NCBI GenBank assembly: GCA_045534575.1
Contig: JAZSJZ010000013.1
Span: 1-64,000, forward strand
Length of the DNA stretch: 64,000 nucleotides
Reading direction: 5' to 3'
Origin: UBA4636 sp045534575
GTDB taxonomy: Bacteria > Bacillota > Clostridia > Christensenellales > Borkfalkiaceae
Position 1 is the first letter of the stretch. Each line of letters starts with the position of its first letter. Of the stretch, positions 44,081-53,232 are shown one piece after another. The translations under genes were made by a program, and so were the position numbers. Under the pieces are notes generated by a model, which worked only from the letters and a program-made list of their open reading frames with translations, searched no databases and was not told the DNA's origin.

Positions 44081-45003
44081 GAATAGTTTTTCTCGGCACT
44101 CCCGATTTTGCCGTTAAAAGCCTTGAGGCGATAGCAAAATCTAAACACGAAATTTTAGCCGTTGTAACTCAGCCCGATAAGCCCGTTGGCAGAAAAGGAG
44201 AAATAACGCCGTCTGCCGTTAAGGTTTCGGCTAAAAATTTAGGGCTTAAAGTTTTACAATACGATAAAATTAGGCTTGAAGGCGTTGAAGATTTGAAAAC
44301 ACTTGCGCCAGATATTATGGTAACATGCGCGTTTGGTCAAATTTTATCGCAAGAAATCATTGATATTGCGCCAAAAGGCATAATCAACGTTCACGCTTCG
44401 CTTCTGCCAAAATATAGAGGCTCTTCACCTATTCAACACGCCGTTTTAAATGGCGACGAGGAAACGGGCGTTACTATTATGAAAACTGAAATCGGCATTG
44501 ATACGGGCGATATCGTTGCCGTTCAAAAAACTAAAATAGGCGAAAACGAAACGGCTGGCGAACTTTTTGATAGATTATCAATAATAGGCGCTGAACTTAT
44601 CGTAAAAACGCTTGATAGAATTGAAGCGGGCGATTTTCCTTCAATTCCGCAAGATAATGAAAAAGCAACGCACGTTAAAATGATAAAAAAAGACGATGCG
44701 AAAATCGATTGGAGTAAAACCGCTTTTGAGATAAAAAACCTTGTTCGAGGGATGAATCCTTGGCCGTGCGCGTGGACGAATTTGAACGGAAAAAATATCA
44801 AAATTTTCTCGGTTGATACCATTGTAGATAATTCTAACGCAGAATTTGGCAAGGTGATAGAAGCAACAGGCGGTGAACTCATAATAAAATGCAAAGGCGG
44901 AGCAATAAAAGTTTTCGAACTTCAAATGGAAGGCGCGAAAAAAATGGACGTTAAGTCGTTTTTGCTCGGCAGAAAGATATCTAAAGGCGATAAACTTCAA
45001 TGA
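44077..45003 (+). CDS. fmt: Methionyl-tRNA formyltransferase
   Basis: Formylates initiator Met-tRNA using 10-formyl-THF. 308 aa. The N-terminal Rossmann domain has FLGTPDFAV and the catalytic NVHASLLPKYRGSSPI (Asn and His) near residue 105, with the catalytic Asp in TGVTIMKTEIGIDTGD near 130-145. The C-terminal tRNA-binding domain begins near 205. ATGA overlaps with def before and rsmB after couple the three genes. Confidence 0.97.
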   Translation: MRIVFLGTPDFAVKSLEAIAKSKHEILAVVTQPDKPVGRKGEITPSAVKVSAKNLGLKVLQYDKIRLEGVEDLKTLAPDIMVTCAFGQILSQEIIDIAPKGIINVHASLLPKYRGSSPIQHAVLNGDEETGVTIMKTEIGIDTGDIVAVQKTKIGENETAGELFDRLSIIGAELIVKTLDRIEAGDFPSIPQDNEKATHVKMIKKDDAKIDWSKTAFEIKNLVRGMNPWPCAWTNLNGKNIKIFSVDTIVDNSNAEFGKVIEATGGELIIKCKGGAIKVFELQMEGAKKMDVKSFLLGRKISKGDKLQ

Positions 45004-46244
45004 TAAATTTATTTTACGATGCATATCAAATTTTATCTAAGGTTTATTCAAACGGCGCTTATTTAACGCAAGCCATTAACGAAACTGAAATTGAAGAGTT
45101 GAACCGAGCGAAAACAACCAAAATTGTTTACGGCGTTTTAGATAAAGATATCGAACTTGACTATTATTTGTCTAAACTCTGCCAAAAACAGCCAAAACTT
45201 AAAATTCGAATTTTGCTAAAAATAGCAATTTATAATTTGAAGTTTTTGCAGAAAAAGCCTTTTGCTGTTATTAACTCAGCGGTTGAACTTACCAAAAAAC
45301 TTGGAAAAACTGCGAACGCAGGGTTTATAAATGCGGTTTTGCGAAAATTCGTAAACACAAAAATCGCCTTGCCAAGCGAGGAAATTGACAATTTATCCGT
45401 TAAATATTCATACCCGAAATTCGCTCTTAATAAACTTATTCAATACTATGGAATAGATTTAGCAAAAGAAATTATCGCATTTGATAAAGTCTATAATTTT
45501 GTTAGATTTAAATCTGGTTTTGATGGCGAAAAATATTTAATCGATAATGGTTATAGGTTTGAAAAAACCGTGTTTAACAACCTTTTTGCTGTTGAAAACG
45601 TTAAGATTAACGATGATTTTAACGCTGGCGTTTGGACGTTTCAGTCTATCGGTTCTGTTGCAATTTGCAACGCAATAGAAAAGAATAAAATTATTCTAGA
45701 CGCATGCTCGGGGCCTGGTGGAAAGTCTGTGTATCTTGCCGAAAAATTTGATGAAGTTACTTCTTTTGAACTTCACGAGCATAGGGCAAACCTTGTTGAA
45801 AAATACGCAAAAAGGATGAATATTTCTAACGTTTCGGTAGTCATAAAAGATTCTAGCGTGATTGACGAAAATTATTTTGAACGCTTTGACGCCGTTTTGT
45901 GCGATGTGCCGTGTTCTGGCTATGGAACGATTAAGCAAAATCCAGATATTAAGTTAAAAAAAGCGGAAGATACGATAGATAACCTTTTTGACGTTCAATT
46001 GAAAATTTTGCAAACTTGCTCTAAATATCTTAAAAAAGGTGGAAGTCTTTTCTATTCAACTTGCTCAATATTTGACGACGAAAACGATAGGGTTATCAAT
46101 AAATTTTTAGAAAACAATAAAGAATTTGAAGTTGAGAAAATAACTTCACCGCTAAAATCTTTGGAGAAAAAATTTGGGCTTCAATTTTTGCCTAATATTT
46201 CATTTGGCGCGGGTTTTTATTTATCAAAACTAGTAAAAAAATAA
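45000..46244 (+). CDS. rsmB: 16S rRNA (cytosine-967-C5)-methyltransferase RsmB
   Basis: SAM-dependent m5C methyltransferase, 414 aa. There is an N-terminal NusB-like RNA-binding domain (about 1-130), then SAM motif I LDACSGPGGKSVYLAE near residue 234, motif IV CDVPCSGYGTIKQNPDIK near 301 and motif VI FYSTCSIFDDEND near 353, with both catalytic cysteines in place. It overlaps fmt and rlmN. Confidence 0.96.
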   Translation: MINLFYDAYQILSKVYSNGAYLTQAINETEIEELNRAKTTKIVYGVLDKDIELDYYLSKLCQKQPKLKIRILLKIAIYNLKFLQKKPFAVINSAVELTKKLGKTANAGFINAVLRKFVNTKIALPSEEIDNLSVKYSYPKFALNKLIQYYGIDLAKEIIAFDKVYNFVRFKSGFDGEKYLIDNGYRFEKTVFNNLFAVENVKINDDFNAGVWTFQSIGSVAICNAIEKNKIILDACSGPGGKSVYLAEKFDEVTSFELHEHRANLVEKYAKRMNISNVSVVIKDSSVIDENYFERFDAVLCDVPCSGYGTIKQNPDIKLKKAEDTIDNLFDVQLKILQTCSKYLKKGGSLFYSTCSIFDDENDRVINKFLENNKEFEVEKITSPLKSLEKKFGLQFLPNISFGAGFYLSKLVKK

Positions 46245-47284
46245 TGGAAATTTTGCAAAACTTAACAAAAACTCAAATCGAAGAACTTTGTTTATCTCTT
46301 GGTGAGAAGAAGTTTCGAGGCGGTCAAATTTATAATAATATCAATTTGGGAAAGTCAATTTCTCATATGACTGATATTTCAAACGCCTTAAAAGCCAAAC
46401 TTTTAGAGGTTTTTGTTGACGAGCCTTGCAAAATTATCGAAGAAAAAGTTTCTGTTGACGGAACTAAAAAATATCTGTTTAAACTTTATGACGGAAACGT
46501 TATTGAAGGCGTTTTGATGAAGTATAAATACGGCAACACGCTCTGCGTTTCAACTCAAGTTGGGTGCAGAATGGGTTGCAAGTTTTGCGCTTCCACGCTC
46601 GACGGGCTTATTCGAAACCTAACTCGTGGCGAAATTTTATCGCAAGTTCTAACAGTTAACGCTCACGAAGGCGGAAATATTAAAGATAGGGCTGTAACAA
46701 ACGTGGTTTTAATGGGAAGTGGCGAACCGCTCGATAATTACGAAGAAGTTATCGGTTTTTTGAGGCTTTTAAGCGCTGAAGGCGGAATAAATATCAGTTT
46801 AAGAAATGTTAGTTTGTCAACGTGTGGCATTGTTCCTAAAATGATTGAACTTGCTAATGAAAACTTGCCCGTAAACTTAACCGTTTCTTTGCACTCGCCG
46901 TTTGATGAAAAACGAAAAGAAATTATGCCTATAGCCAAGGCTTATTCGATTAGCGAAATTTTGCGCGCGTGCGATATGTTCTTTAAAAAAACGGGCAGAA
47001 GATACTATTTTGAATATTCTTTAATTTTAGGCGAAAATGACACTGACGAGTGCGCTAATAAACTTTACGAACTTTTAAAAGGCAGACCTTGCCATTTGAA
47101 TTTAATTAGGTTAAATGCGGTAAAAGAGCGGAATTTACTCTCTTCAACCGAGCAAAATGCTCAAAATTTTATGAAAAAGTTGCAAGATAAGGGGCTTTCG
47201 GTTACCTTAAGACGCAAAATGGGCGAAGATATCGACGGCGCTTGCGGTCAACTTCGCAGAAGGTATATTAAACAAGGAGAATAG
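46244..47284 (+). CDS. rlmN: Dual-specificity rRNA/tRNA adenine-C2 methyltransferase RlmN
   Basis: Radical SAM enzyme methylating A2503 of 23S rRNA and A37 of some tRNAs. 346 aa. CxxxCxxC is seen in GCRMGCKFCASTLDG near residue 107, GSGEPLDNYE near 152 and the C-terminal catalytic cysteine in GEDIDGACGQL near 334. Its final codons carry AAGGAG, the ribosome site for the next gene. Confidence 0.97.
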   Translation: MEILQNLTKTQIEELCLSLGEKKFRGGQIYNNINLGKSISHMTDISNALKAKLLEVFVDEPCKIIEEKVSVDGTKKYLFKLYDGNVIEGVLMKYKYGNTLCVSTQVGCRMGCKFCASTLDGLIRNLTRGEILSQVLTVNAHEGGNIKDRAVTNVVLMGSGEPLDNYEEVIGFLRLLSAEGGINISLRNVSLSTCGIVPKMIELANENLPVNLTVSLHSPFDEKRKEIMPIAKAYSISEILRACDMFFKKTGRRYYFEYSLILGENDTDECANKLYELLKGRPCHLNLIRLNAVKERNLLSSTEQNAQNFMKKLQDKGLSVTLRRKMGEDIDGACGQLRRRYIKQGE

Positions 47285-47288
47285 GCTT

Positions 47289-48146
47289 ATTTTAGGGACT
47301 GTTTGCAAAATTATATCAAACAAAATAACGGTTTTTTCGGGCGGAGATTATTACGATTGCTTGCCGAGGGGCGTTTTGAAAATTAAGTCGCAAGGCATCA
47401 AGGTTGGCGATAAGGTTGAGTTTGAAAACGGCGTAATAACAAGCGTAAAAGAGCGAATTTCTTACTTTCCACGAACTAACGTTGCTAATATCGAGGTGTG
47501 CAATATCGTTATAGCGCCACTTCCAAAACCCGATTTTTTGCTTGTTGATAAAATGATTTTAGAAGCGAGGCACGGCGGGGCTGAGGTTTGGCTTACCGTT
47601 AATAAAAACGATACCGAAAATTCGTCTAACCTTTACGATTACGTTGTTGAAAATTATCAAAACGCAGTTGAAAAAATCTTTTTAATTAGCGCAAAAACGG
47701 GGTTTGGAGTTGAAGAATTAAAGGAAAACCTCAAAAACAAAATTTGCGTTTTTGCTGGGCAATCAGCCGTTGGAAAAACTTCGCTCGTTAATATTTTGTT
47801 TGGCGCTCAAGAAAAAACCAACACAATTAGCGAAAAAACGCTTCGAGGTAGGCACACCACGACGAAAAGGCAAATTCATTTCTTGGGGGAATACGCTATC
47901 GTTGATACGCCGGGGTTTTCCGCCGTTGACGTAAATATTATAAAAAGCGAAAATATTGCTAGTTTTTATAAAGATTTTGAAGAATTTAACGGCAAGTGTT
48001 ACTATATTGGTTGCGTTCACGTGAACGAACCTGATTGTCTTGTTAAAGACGCTGTTGAAAACAAAAAAATATCTAATGATAGATACCAAAGATACATAAC
48101 AATTTATAAGGAAGTTAAAGACTATGAAAAAATGCGAAAATATTAA
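47289..48146 (+). CDS. rsgA: Small ribosomal subunit biogenesis GTPase RsgA (probable ATT start)
   Basis: Circularly permuted GTPase acting late in 30S maturation. G4 NKND comes first (near residue 97), then G1 AGQSAVGKTSLVNI near 155, G3 VDTPGFS near 202 and the zinc site CYYIGCVHVNEPDC near 236. The N-terminal OB fold begins LGTVCKIISNKITVFSGGDY, which can only be included if translation starts at ATT 47289, nine bases behind AAGGAG. The first ordinary start (TTG 47361) would remove 24 residues of that fold. prpC and prkC, usual upstream neighbours, are absent. Confidence 0.9.
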   Translation: MLGTVCKIISNKITVFSGGDYYDCLPRGVLKIKSQGIKVGDKVEFENGVITSVKERISYFPRTNVANIEVCNIVIAPLPKPDFLLVDKMILEARHGGAEVWLTVNKNDTENSSNLYDYVVENYQNAVEKIFLISAKTGFGVEELKENLKNKICVFAGQSAVGKTSLVNILFGAQEKTNTISEKTLRGRHTTTKRQIHFLGEYAIVDTPGFSAVDVNIIKSENIASFYKDFEEFNGKCYYIGCVHVNEPDCLVKDAVENKKISNDRYQRYITIYKEVKDYEKMRKY

Positions 48147-48789
48147 AATTGCCCCTTCTATTTTATCGGCTGATTTTGCTAAAATGGGCGAAGAAGTTAT
48201 CAATTTAGAGAAAAACGGCGCTGATTTTGTCCACTGCGACGTTATGGACGGCGTTTTTGTGCCTAATATCACTTTTGGCATAAAAATGGTTGCCGATATT
48301 AGAAAACTAACAACGCTTCCACTAGACGTGCATTTAATGATTGTGCATCCTGAAAAATACGTTGAAAAATTCGCTAAAGCGGGCGCTGATTATATTACCG
48401 TTCACTATGAAGCGTGTCGCGATAATCTAAAAGAGGTTTTAGAACTTATCAAAGCGCAAGGCGTAAAATGCGGTTGCGTTATCAACCCTGATTGCGACCC
48501 TAAAAACATTGAAGACGTTATTCCTCTATGCGATATGGTTCTCGTTATGAGCGTTTTCCCGGGTTTTGGCGGTCAATCTTTCATTGAAAGCGCGTTAGAT
48601 AGCGTTAAATTCGTTAAAAACGTTATAGAAAAAAGCGGAAAAGATATTCTTCTTGAGATTGACGGTGGCGTAAATTTTGAAAACAGCGCAAAAATTAAAG
48701 AGGCGGGCGCTAACGTTCTCGTTGCTGGCTCAACCGTGTTTAATTCTCAAGATAGAGCGCTTGCAATCAAGAAATTGAGAGAAGAATAA
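48124..48789 (+). CDS. rpe: Ribulose-phosphate 3-epimerase
   Basis: Pentose phosphate pathway enzyme converting ribulose-5-P to xylulose-5-P, a substrate for the transketolase in this window. 221 aa TIM barrel. APSILSADFAKMGEE, VHCDVMDGVFVPNITFG (metal Asp and His), VHLMIVHPEKYV and VMSVFPGFGGQSFIESAL are family motifs; the final phosphate site is DGGVN. It overlaps rsgA by 23 bases. Confidence 0.97.
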   Translation: MKKCENIKIAPSILSADFAKMGEEVINLEKNGADFVHCDVMDGVFVPNITFGIKMVADIRKLTTLPLDVHLMIVHPEKYVEKFAKAGADYITVHYEACRDNLKEVLELIKAQGVKCGCVINPDCDPKNIEDVIPLCDMVLVMSVFPGFGGQSFIESALDSVKFVKNVIEKSGKDILLEIDGGVNFENSAKIKEAGANVLVAGSTVFNSQDRALAIKKLREE

Positions 48790-49385
48790 TGAAATGCGTT
48801 ATCGTTTTAAACGGCGATAAAATCAACGATTATACCTTTTTAGACGGCGATTTTATTATTGCTTGCGACGGTGGGCTAAATTATCTATTAGAAAAAGGCG
48901 TTAAGCCCGACTTAATTTTAGGTGATTTTGATTCTTTAGGCTTTATACCTGAAGGCGCAAAGGTTTACTCGTGCGATAAAGATTTTACCGACGGGGAACT
49001 TGCAATAAATTTCGCAATCGAAAATTGTTTTAAAGAGGTTGAAATTATTTGCGCCGGCGGTGGGAGAGAGGACCATTTTCTTGGTAACCTTTCACTACTT
49101 ATTAAGGCATATAAAAACGGAATTGACGCAAAACTTTTAACAAATCAATCTACTATTTTTTATACTGAAAAATCAATTTCGTTTAACGCAAAAATCGGGG
49201 CGAGCGTTTCAGTAGCGCCTATTGTAGATACGATTATTTCATCATCTAAAAACTTAAAGTTTGAGTATTCGAACTTAAAACTCGAGCCTTCTAAAACGCT
49301 AGGTCTTTCAAATAAGGCAACGGCAAATTCCGTTCAACTTTGTGTTGAAACAGGCGGTGTTTTTATAATAGTTAATAACGCATAA
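48789..49385 (+). CDS. thiN: Thiamine pyrophosphokinase
   Basis: Converts thiamine to TPP, the cofactor of transketolase. 198 aa. IIACDGGLNYLLEKGVKPDLILGDFDS (residues about 24-50) and GGGREDHFLGNL near 90 are the catalytic motifs. Its ATG overlaps the rpe stop. It ends the def-fmt-rsmB-rlmN-rsgA-rpe-thiN run. spoVM, which often follows in spore formers, is not seen. Confidence 0.93.
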   Translation: MKCVIVLNGDKINDYTFLDGDFIIACDGGLNYLLEKGVKPDLILGDFDSLGFIPEGAKVYSCDKDFTDGELAINFAIENCFKEVEIICAGGGREDHFLGNLSLLIKAYKNGIDAKLLTNQSTIFYTEKSISFNAKIGASVSVAPIVDTIISSSKNLKFEYSNLKLEPSKTLGLSNKATANSVQLCVETGGVFIIVNNA

Positions 49386-49474
49386 TAATTTTTAAAAAGT
49401 TAGAATATATCTGCGATTTTTAATATTTTTATGTTTAACATAATTTCATTTTTGTAACTTAAGAGGAAATTTTT

Positions 49475-50299
49475 ATGGGAGATTATTTATCACAAATTTG
49501 GAATAACGTAACCTCAACGTTATCGGCAAACGGTTGGAAGATTTTATTGGTTTTAGCAATCGTTTTAATAGCCTTTTTCGTTATAAGATTTTTAGCGTTT
49601 TTACTACGCAAAATTTTATATAAAACTAAGATTGACGATGCAGTTGTAATCTTTTTTTCTGCAATCTTTAAAGTGCTACTTTGGGCGGGCACGATTTTGC
49701 TCATCTTTATGCTACTCGAAATTTCAACAAGTTCAATGCTCGTAGCGTTATCTTCAATAGCGCTTGCTGTTGGTCTTGCGCTTAAAGATTCGCTCTCTAA
49801 CCTAGCAAACGGAATTTTGATTATTTTTAACAAACCTTTTAAGCGTGGCGACCACGTTGATATAGGTGGTGATGAAGGCAAAATTTTAAACATTAGGCTC
49901 TTAACCACTGAAATTTTGTGTTTTGATAACAGAAAAATTGTTTTGCCTAACTCTAAAGTTGTTAACGGCTCGGTTGTAAATTTTACCGCAATGCCAACAA
50001 GAAGGGTTGCAAGAACCTTTACCGTGTCATATAATAGCGATATTGATAAAGTTGTTTCGGTGTTATCAAACGTTTTAGAGAACGAAAAAATTGTTTTAAA
50101 AACGCCTAAGCCTGATATTTTTATGTCAAATCACTGTGATTCTTCGTTAGAATTTACCGTTCGTTGCTGGGTAAAGACAGAAGATTATTGGAATATTTAC
50201 AATTCATTGCCACAAATTGTGTTTAAAGCGTTCAAAGAAAACGGCATTGAAATACCGTTCCCACAACTTGACGTTCATTTCGATAAGGACGAAAAATAA
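49475..50299 (+). CDS. mscS: Small-conductance mechanosensitive channel (MscS family)
   Basis: Membrane tension-gated channel releasing solutes on osmotic downshock. 274 aa. Three transmembrane helices (about 20-42, 57-80, 84-110); the pore helix is glycine/alanine-rich (ALAVGLALKDSLSNLANGILI). The beta domain begins KPFKRGDHVDIGG near residue 120, then a C-terminal alpha/beta vestibule. AGAGG precedes the ATG. Two bases separate it from the next gene. Confidence 0.94.
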   Translation: MGDYLSQIWNNVTSTLSANGWKILLVLAIVLIAFFVIRFLAFLLRKILYKTKIDDAVVIFFSAIFKVLLWAGTILLIFMLLEISTSSMLVALSSIALAVGLALKDSLSNLANGILIIFNKPFKRGDHVDIGGDEGKILNIRLLTTEILCFDNRKIVLPNSKVVNGSVVNFTAMPTRRVARTFTVSYNSDIDKVVSVLSNVLENEKIVLKTPKPDIFMSNHCDSSLEFTVRCWVKTEDYWNIYNSLPQIVFKAFKENGIEIPFPQLDVHFDKDEK

Positions 50300-50300
50300 T

Positions 50301-52733
50301 ATGGCTAAATCGAAATTGAGAAAAGCCTTAATGGCTGTTTGTTTAATGGTTTTATCAATATCTGTAGCCGTTTTTTCAATATCAAAAATAAAAACGGCAA
50401 AAGCAGATTTTGACTATTCTCTTATTCATTTTGTTTATAACGACGGAACGGGCGATATTGTTATTAACGATAACTCTTTGTTAGAAATAGATTTTTCTAG
50501 TGAAGATCTTATTGAACTTTCATTAGATATTAAACTTCCCGAGGGTTGTGAAATTTCATATTTTACCGAAATTACCGTTTATGGTTGTGATTATGAAGTT
50601 CAATACGTTGACGGAACTTACCAAGAAGAGGGAACGATTAAACTTTACCCAATTGAAGGTGGAAAGGTAGATATTTTCTTATCATATTATTATTCTAACG
50701 CAACGACGTCTGTTTTTAACGCGTTTGACCGAATAATATCTTTCTATATCGTTGAAAAGACTGAACCTGCTAGCGTTTTGCAATCATCCGTTTCGGTTGA
50801 TATTGACGAAAACGATACTTTCGAATTTGAAATTGCTAACAAAAACCCTTATTATAGTTACGTTTTGATTTATGACGAGGCTAAAATGAGCGTGGAATAT
50901 GACCAAACTAGCGATAAATACGTTGGAACTGTTTTTAGTCAATTTAATGAAACTATATATATTTATGAAACGTATCTAGGTCAAGTTTTGAACAAATTTT
51001 CAGTTAACGTTCACGCTTACTCGTCGTTTATTAACGCTGAAATCGATTTACTATTAGAAAAAAACGGGGAATATACTCAAATTTATCTTGATTTTGATTA
51101 TCCCGACGGTTACACTGCCGAATTTGTTTTGAACGGCATGCCGATTTTGCTTGAAACGCCGTTTATTAGCATTAAAAACTTTGATGAGGGCAATTATAAC
51201 GTTCAAGTAAACGTTTACGACGAAAACGGAAAAATCGTAAAATCAAGCGCGCTTTTTAAGTATTCGTTCGGTGAAGAGGTTGAACTAGAAAAACAAGCCT
51301 CAATCGATATTTCCTTCACAAAATCAAACGAAGGTTCGTTAAGCGTTGGCGATGAAATTACGATATCTTCTCAATATTATAATTACGCATTGTCTTCTTT
51401 TAACTCAATCAAGTGGTATATTGACGGCGAAATTATCGACGAAACTAACCCAATCTTTAAGAAAACGTTTTTAGAAGCCAAAACTTATGCTGTTAAAGTT
51501 GAGGTTTTAGAGGGCGAAGATGTCGTTTTATCTTGCGAAAAAGATATGGTTATTAAAGTCGATGCGAGTGCCGATATGACGCTTTCCTTCTCGCAAAATT
51601 CCTTTGTGGCGACAACTAGCGGTAGCGTTTTCACGGTTAGCGCGCTACTTGACCAAATGAAACTCACTAACTACACGTATTCTTGGGCTATCGACGATAC
51701 GTCAGTTGCGCAATTTTTCGTTGCGCCAAACGGTAGCGCCGAAGTCGTTATAAGACCTATCAAAGAAGGCGCTTGCAAACTTATTGTTACGGTTGACGTT
51801 GGCAGAAATTCAACGAACATCAAGGTTTGCGAAGTTGAACTTAAAATTATTGGCGATATTGAAACCGTTTCTTTAGTAAATTCCGTTTCTTATGCTAAAC
51901 CAAACGAAGAATTTGTCGTTTCCGTTTTAATAAACGATACTGAAAACGTTTGCAACGTTCCAATGAGTTTAACGGCTTTTTATAATAGCGATGAGTTGAC
52001 CGTTTTAGATCTAGGGCTAGGAAAATTTAAGTTATCTAGCGAAAAAGAGGGCGTTGTTGACCTTAAAGCAGTGGTGAACGGTCAAGAATATGAAAATTCG
52101 ATTAAATGCGCAAGCCTTCCTTTTGAAGAAATAGTTAAAAACGTTTTGCCGATTATCGTTATAGTTGCGCTAGTTGTTTTAGTTTTAAACTTTGTTCTTA
52201 AAAAACGTAAATCGCCAATTGATAAACTCTTTGAAAACTCTCAAAACAGCGTTCAATTTGTAAAAAGCGTTATTGAAACCCTTAATTCTAACATAGATAG
52301 TGCAAAAATTAACGCAGTTGCAGTTGCGGGCTATAAGAAAGTTTTGAAATTGATTGATAATATGATTGCGCTATCTAACACGATTGCGTTAGAAGAAAAC
52401 GCCGATGCTACCAACGTTTTGAATAGTTTAAAGGCGTTAAAGTCAAAACTTAAAGCAACAAATAACGCTTCTGTTAAAAATTTGACCAAGAACAACCACA
52501 AAGCAGTTTATTCAAAACTTATTCTTGCCGAAATTTCTAAAATTGACGAAAACGTTGCAATAATAAAATCAACGCACGACGATTATGCGAAAATTCAGTC
52601 AAACTTAAACGATTTGACTAACAAAACAAAAGAAACTAAACTTTCTCGTGAAGAAATTAAGCAAAAACACGTTGAAGAGTTTATGCGTTTCGCCCAAACC
52701 GACGACGATGACGGCGACGACGGCTCAAATTAA
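50301..52733 (+). CDS. Large exported membrane-anchored protein with Ig/PKD-like repeats
   Basis: A protein of 810 aa that I do not recognise. A signal peptide (basic KSKLRKAL, hydrophobic core, cut near AKADF, about residue 37) leads to about 570 extracellular, beta-rich, acidic residues. At least two PKD/Ig-like units are visible (about 350-450, with SVGDEITISSQYYN and IKWYIDGEIID; about 450-545, with YSWAIDDTSVAQF). One transmembrane helix lies at about 611-634, then KKRK and a 175-residue lysine-rich helical cytoplasmic tail ending in an aspartate cluster (DDDDGDDG). No LPxTG motif. It is two bases behind mscS, so probably co-transcribed. Its role is unknown; a sensor or adhesin-like scaffold is possible. 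Confidence 0.8.
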   Translation: MAKSKLRKALMAVCLMVLSISVAVFSISKIKTAKADFDYSLIHFVYNDGTGDIVINDNSLLEIDFSSEDLIELSLDIKLPEGCEISYFTEITVYGCDYEVQYVDGTYQEEGTIKLYPIEGGKVDIFLSYYYSNATTSVFNAFDRIISFYIVEKTEPASVLQSSVSVDIDENDTFEFEIANKNPYYSYVLIYDEAKMSVEYDQTSDKYVGTVFSQFNETIYIYETYLGQVLNKFSVNVHAYSSFINAEIDLLLEKNGEYTQIYLDFDYPDGYTAEFVLNGMPILLETPFISIKNFDEGNYNVQVNVYDENGKIVKSSALFKYSFGEEVELEKQASIDISFTKSNEGSLSVGDEITISSQYYNYALSSFNSIKWYIDGEIIDETNPIFKKTFLEAKTYAVKVEVLEGEDVVLSCEKDMVIKVDASADMTLSFSQNSFVATTSGSVFTVSALLDQMKLTNYTYSWAIDDTSVAQFFVAPNGSAEVVIRPIKEGACKLIVTVDVGRNSTNIKVCEVELKIIGDIETVSLVNSVSYAKPNEEFVVSVLINDTENVCNVPMSLTAFYNSDELTVLDLGLGKFKLSSEKEGVVDLKAVVNGQEYENSIKCASLPFEEIVKNVLPIIVIVALVVLVLNFVLKKRKSPIDKLFENSQNSVQFVKSVIETLNSNIDSAKINAVAVAGYKKVLKLIDNMIALSNTIALEENADATNVLNSLKALKSKLKATNNASVKNLTKNNHKAVYSKLILAEISKIDENVAIIKSTHDDYAKIQSNLNDLTNKTKETKLSREEIKQKHVEEFMRFAQTDDDDGDDGSN

Positions 52734-52743
52734 ACAAAAGTTA

Positions 52744-52775
52744 AAACCGACGAAATTTTTATTCGTCGGTTTTTC
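52744..52775 (+). terminator. Terminator after the Ig-like protein gene
   Basis: AAACCGACGAA (52744-52754) pairs with TTCGTCGGTTT (52762-52772), followed by T. Confidence 0.92.
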
Positions 52776-52814
52776 TGTGCGATAAAAAATTTGTGAAAAA
52801 TTTTTAAAAAATTG

Positions 52815-52862
52815 TTGACAATTTGATTTTTGTGTTGTATCATTGTATTAGTTGAGTGATAC
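52815..52862 (+). promoter_or_regulatory. SigmaA promoter and putative operator of the GntR-ABC operon
   Basis: TTGACA (52815-52820), 17 bases, TATCAT (52838-52843). GTATCA (52837-52842), overlapping the -10 box, is repeated inversely as TGATAC at 52857-52862, with centres 20 bases apart. A GntR dimer bound here would block RNA polymerase, so autoregulation is likely. Confidence 0.8.
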
Positions 52863-52875
52863 AGTGGGAGTGAAG

Positions 52876-53229
52876 ATGTTTAATTTTACAAACGATACGC
52901 CTATTTATTTGCAAATAATAGAATATTTAAAAACTGAAATAATACGGGGGGAATATATGCCCGGGGAAAAACTTTTATCTGTTAGAGAGTTTTCTCTTAA
53001 ATTTCAAGTAAATCCAAACACTATTCAAAAAGCGTTGTTTGAACTTGAGAATATGGGGCTTATTATAACCGAGCGAACAAACGGAAAGTTTGTTACAACC
53101 GATAAAAAACTAATTGATAATTTAAAAAAGCAAACAATCAAAAAAATGGTTAGTGACGTTTATATTTCTTTTGAAAAGATAGGTGTTTCAAAAGAAGAAC
53201 TAATAGAAATTTTAAAAAACGAGGAGTAG
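52876..53229 (+). CDS. GntR family transcriptional regulator (YtrA type)
   Basis: Short GntR regulator of 117 aa. The winged helix-turn-helix is clear (PIYLQIIEYLKTEIIRGEY, LLSVREFSLKFQVNPNTIQKA). The C-terminal part is only about 45 residues, as in the YtrA subfamily, which controls linked ABC transporters. Start at ATG 52876 behind GGGAG; a TTG at 52852 lies in the operator region. First gene of a three-gene operon. Confidence 0.93.
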   Translation: MFNFTNDTPIYLQIIEYLKTEIIRGEYMPGEKLLSVREFSLKFQVNPNTIQKALFELENMGLIITERTNGKFVTTDKKLIDNLKKQTIKKMVSDVYISFEKIGVSKEELIEILKNEE

Positions 53230-53232
53230 GTT

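Noticed and set aside
49386..49474. spoVM behind thiN
   Set aside because: The gap has only an eight-codon ATG frame that does not resemble the SpoVM peptide.
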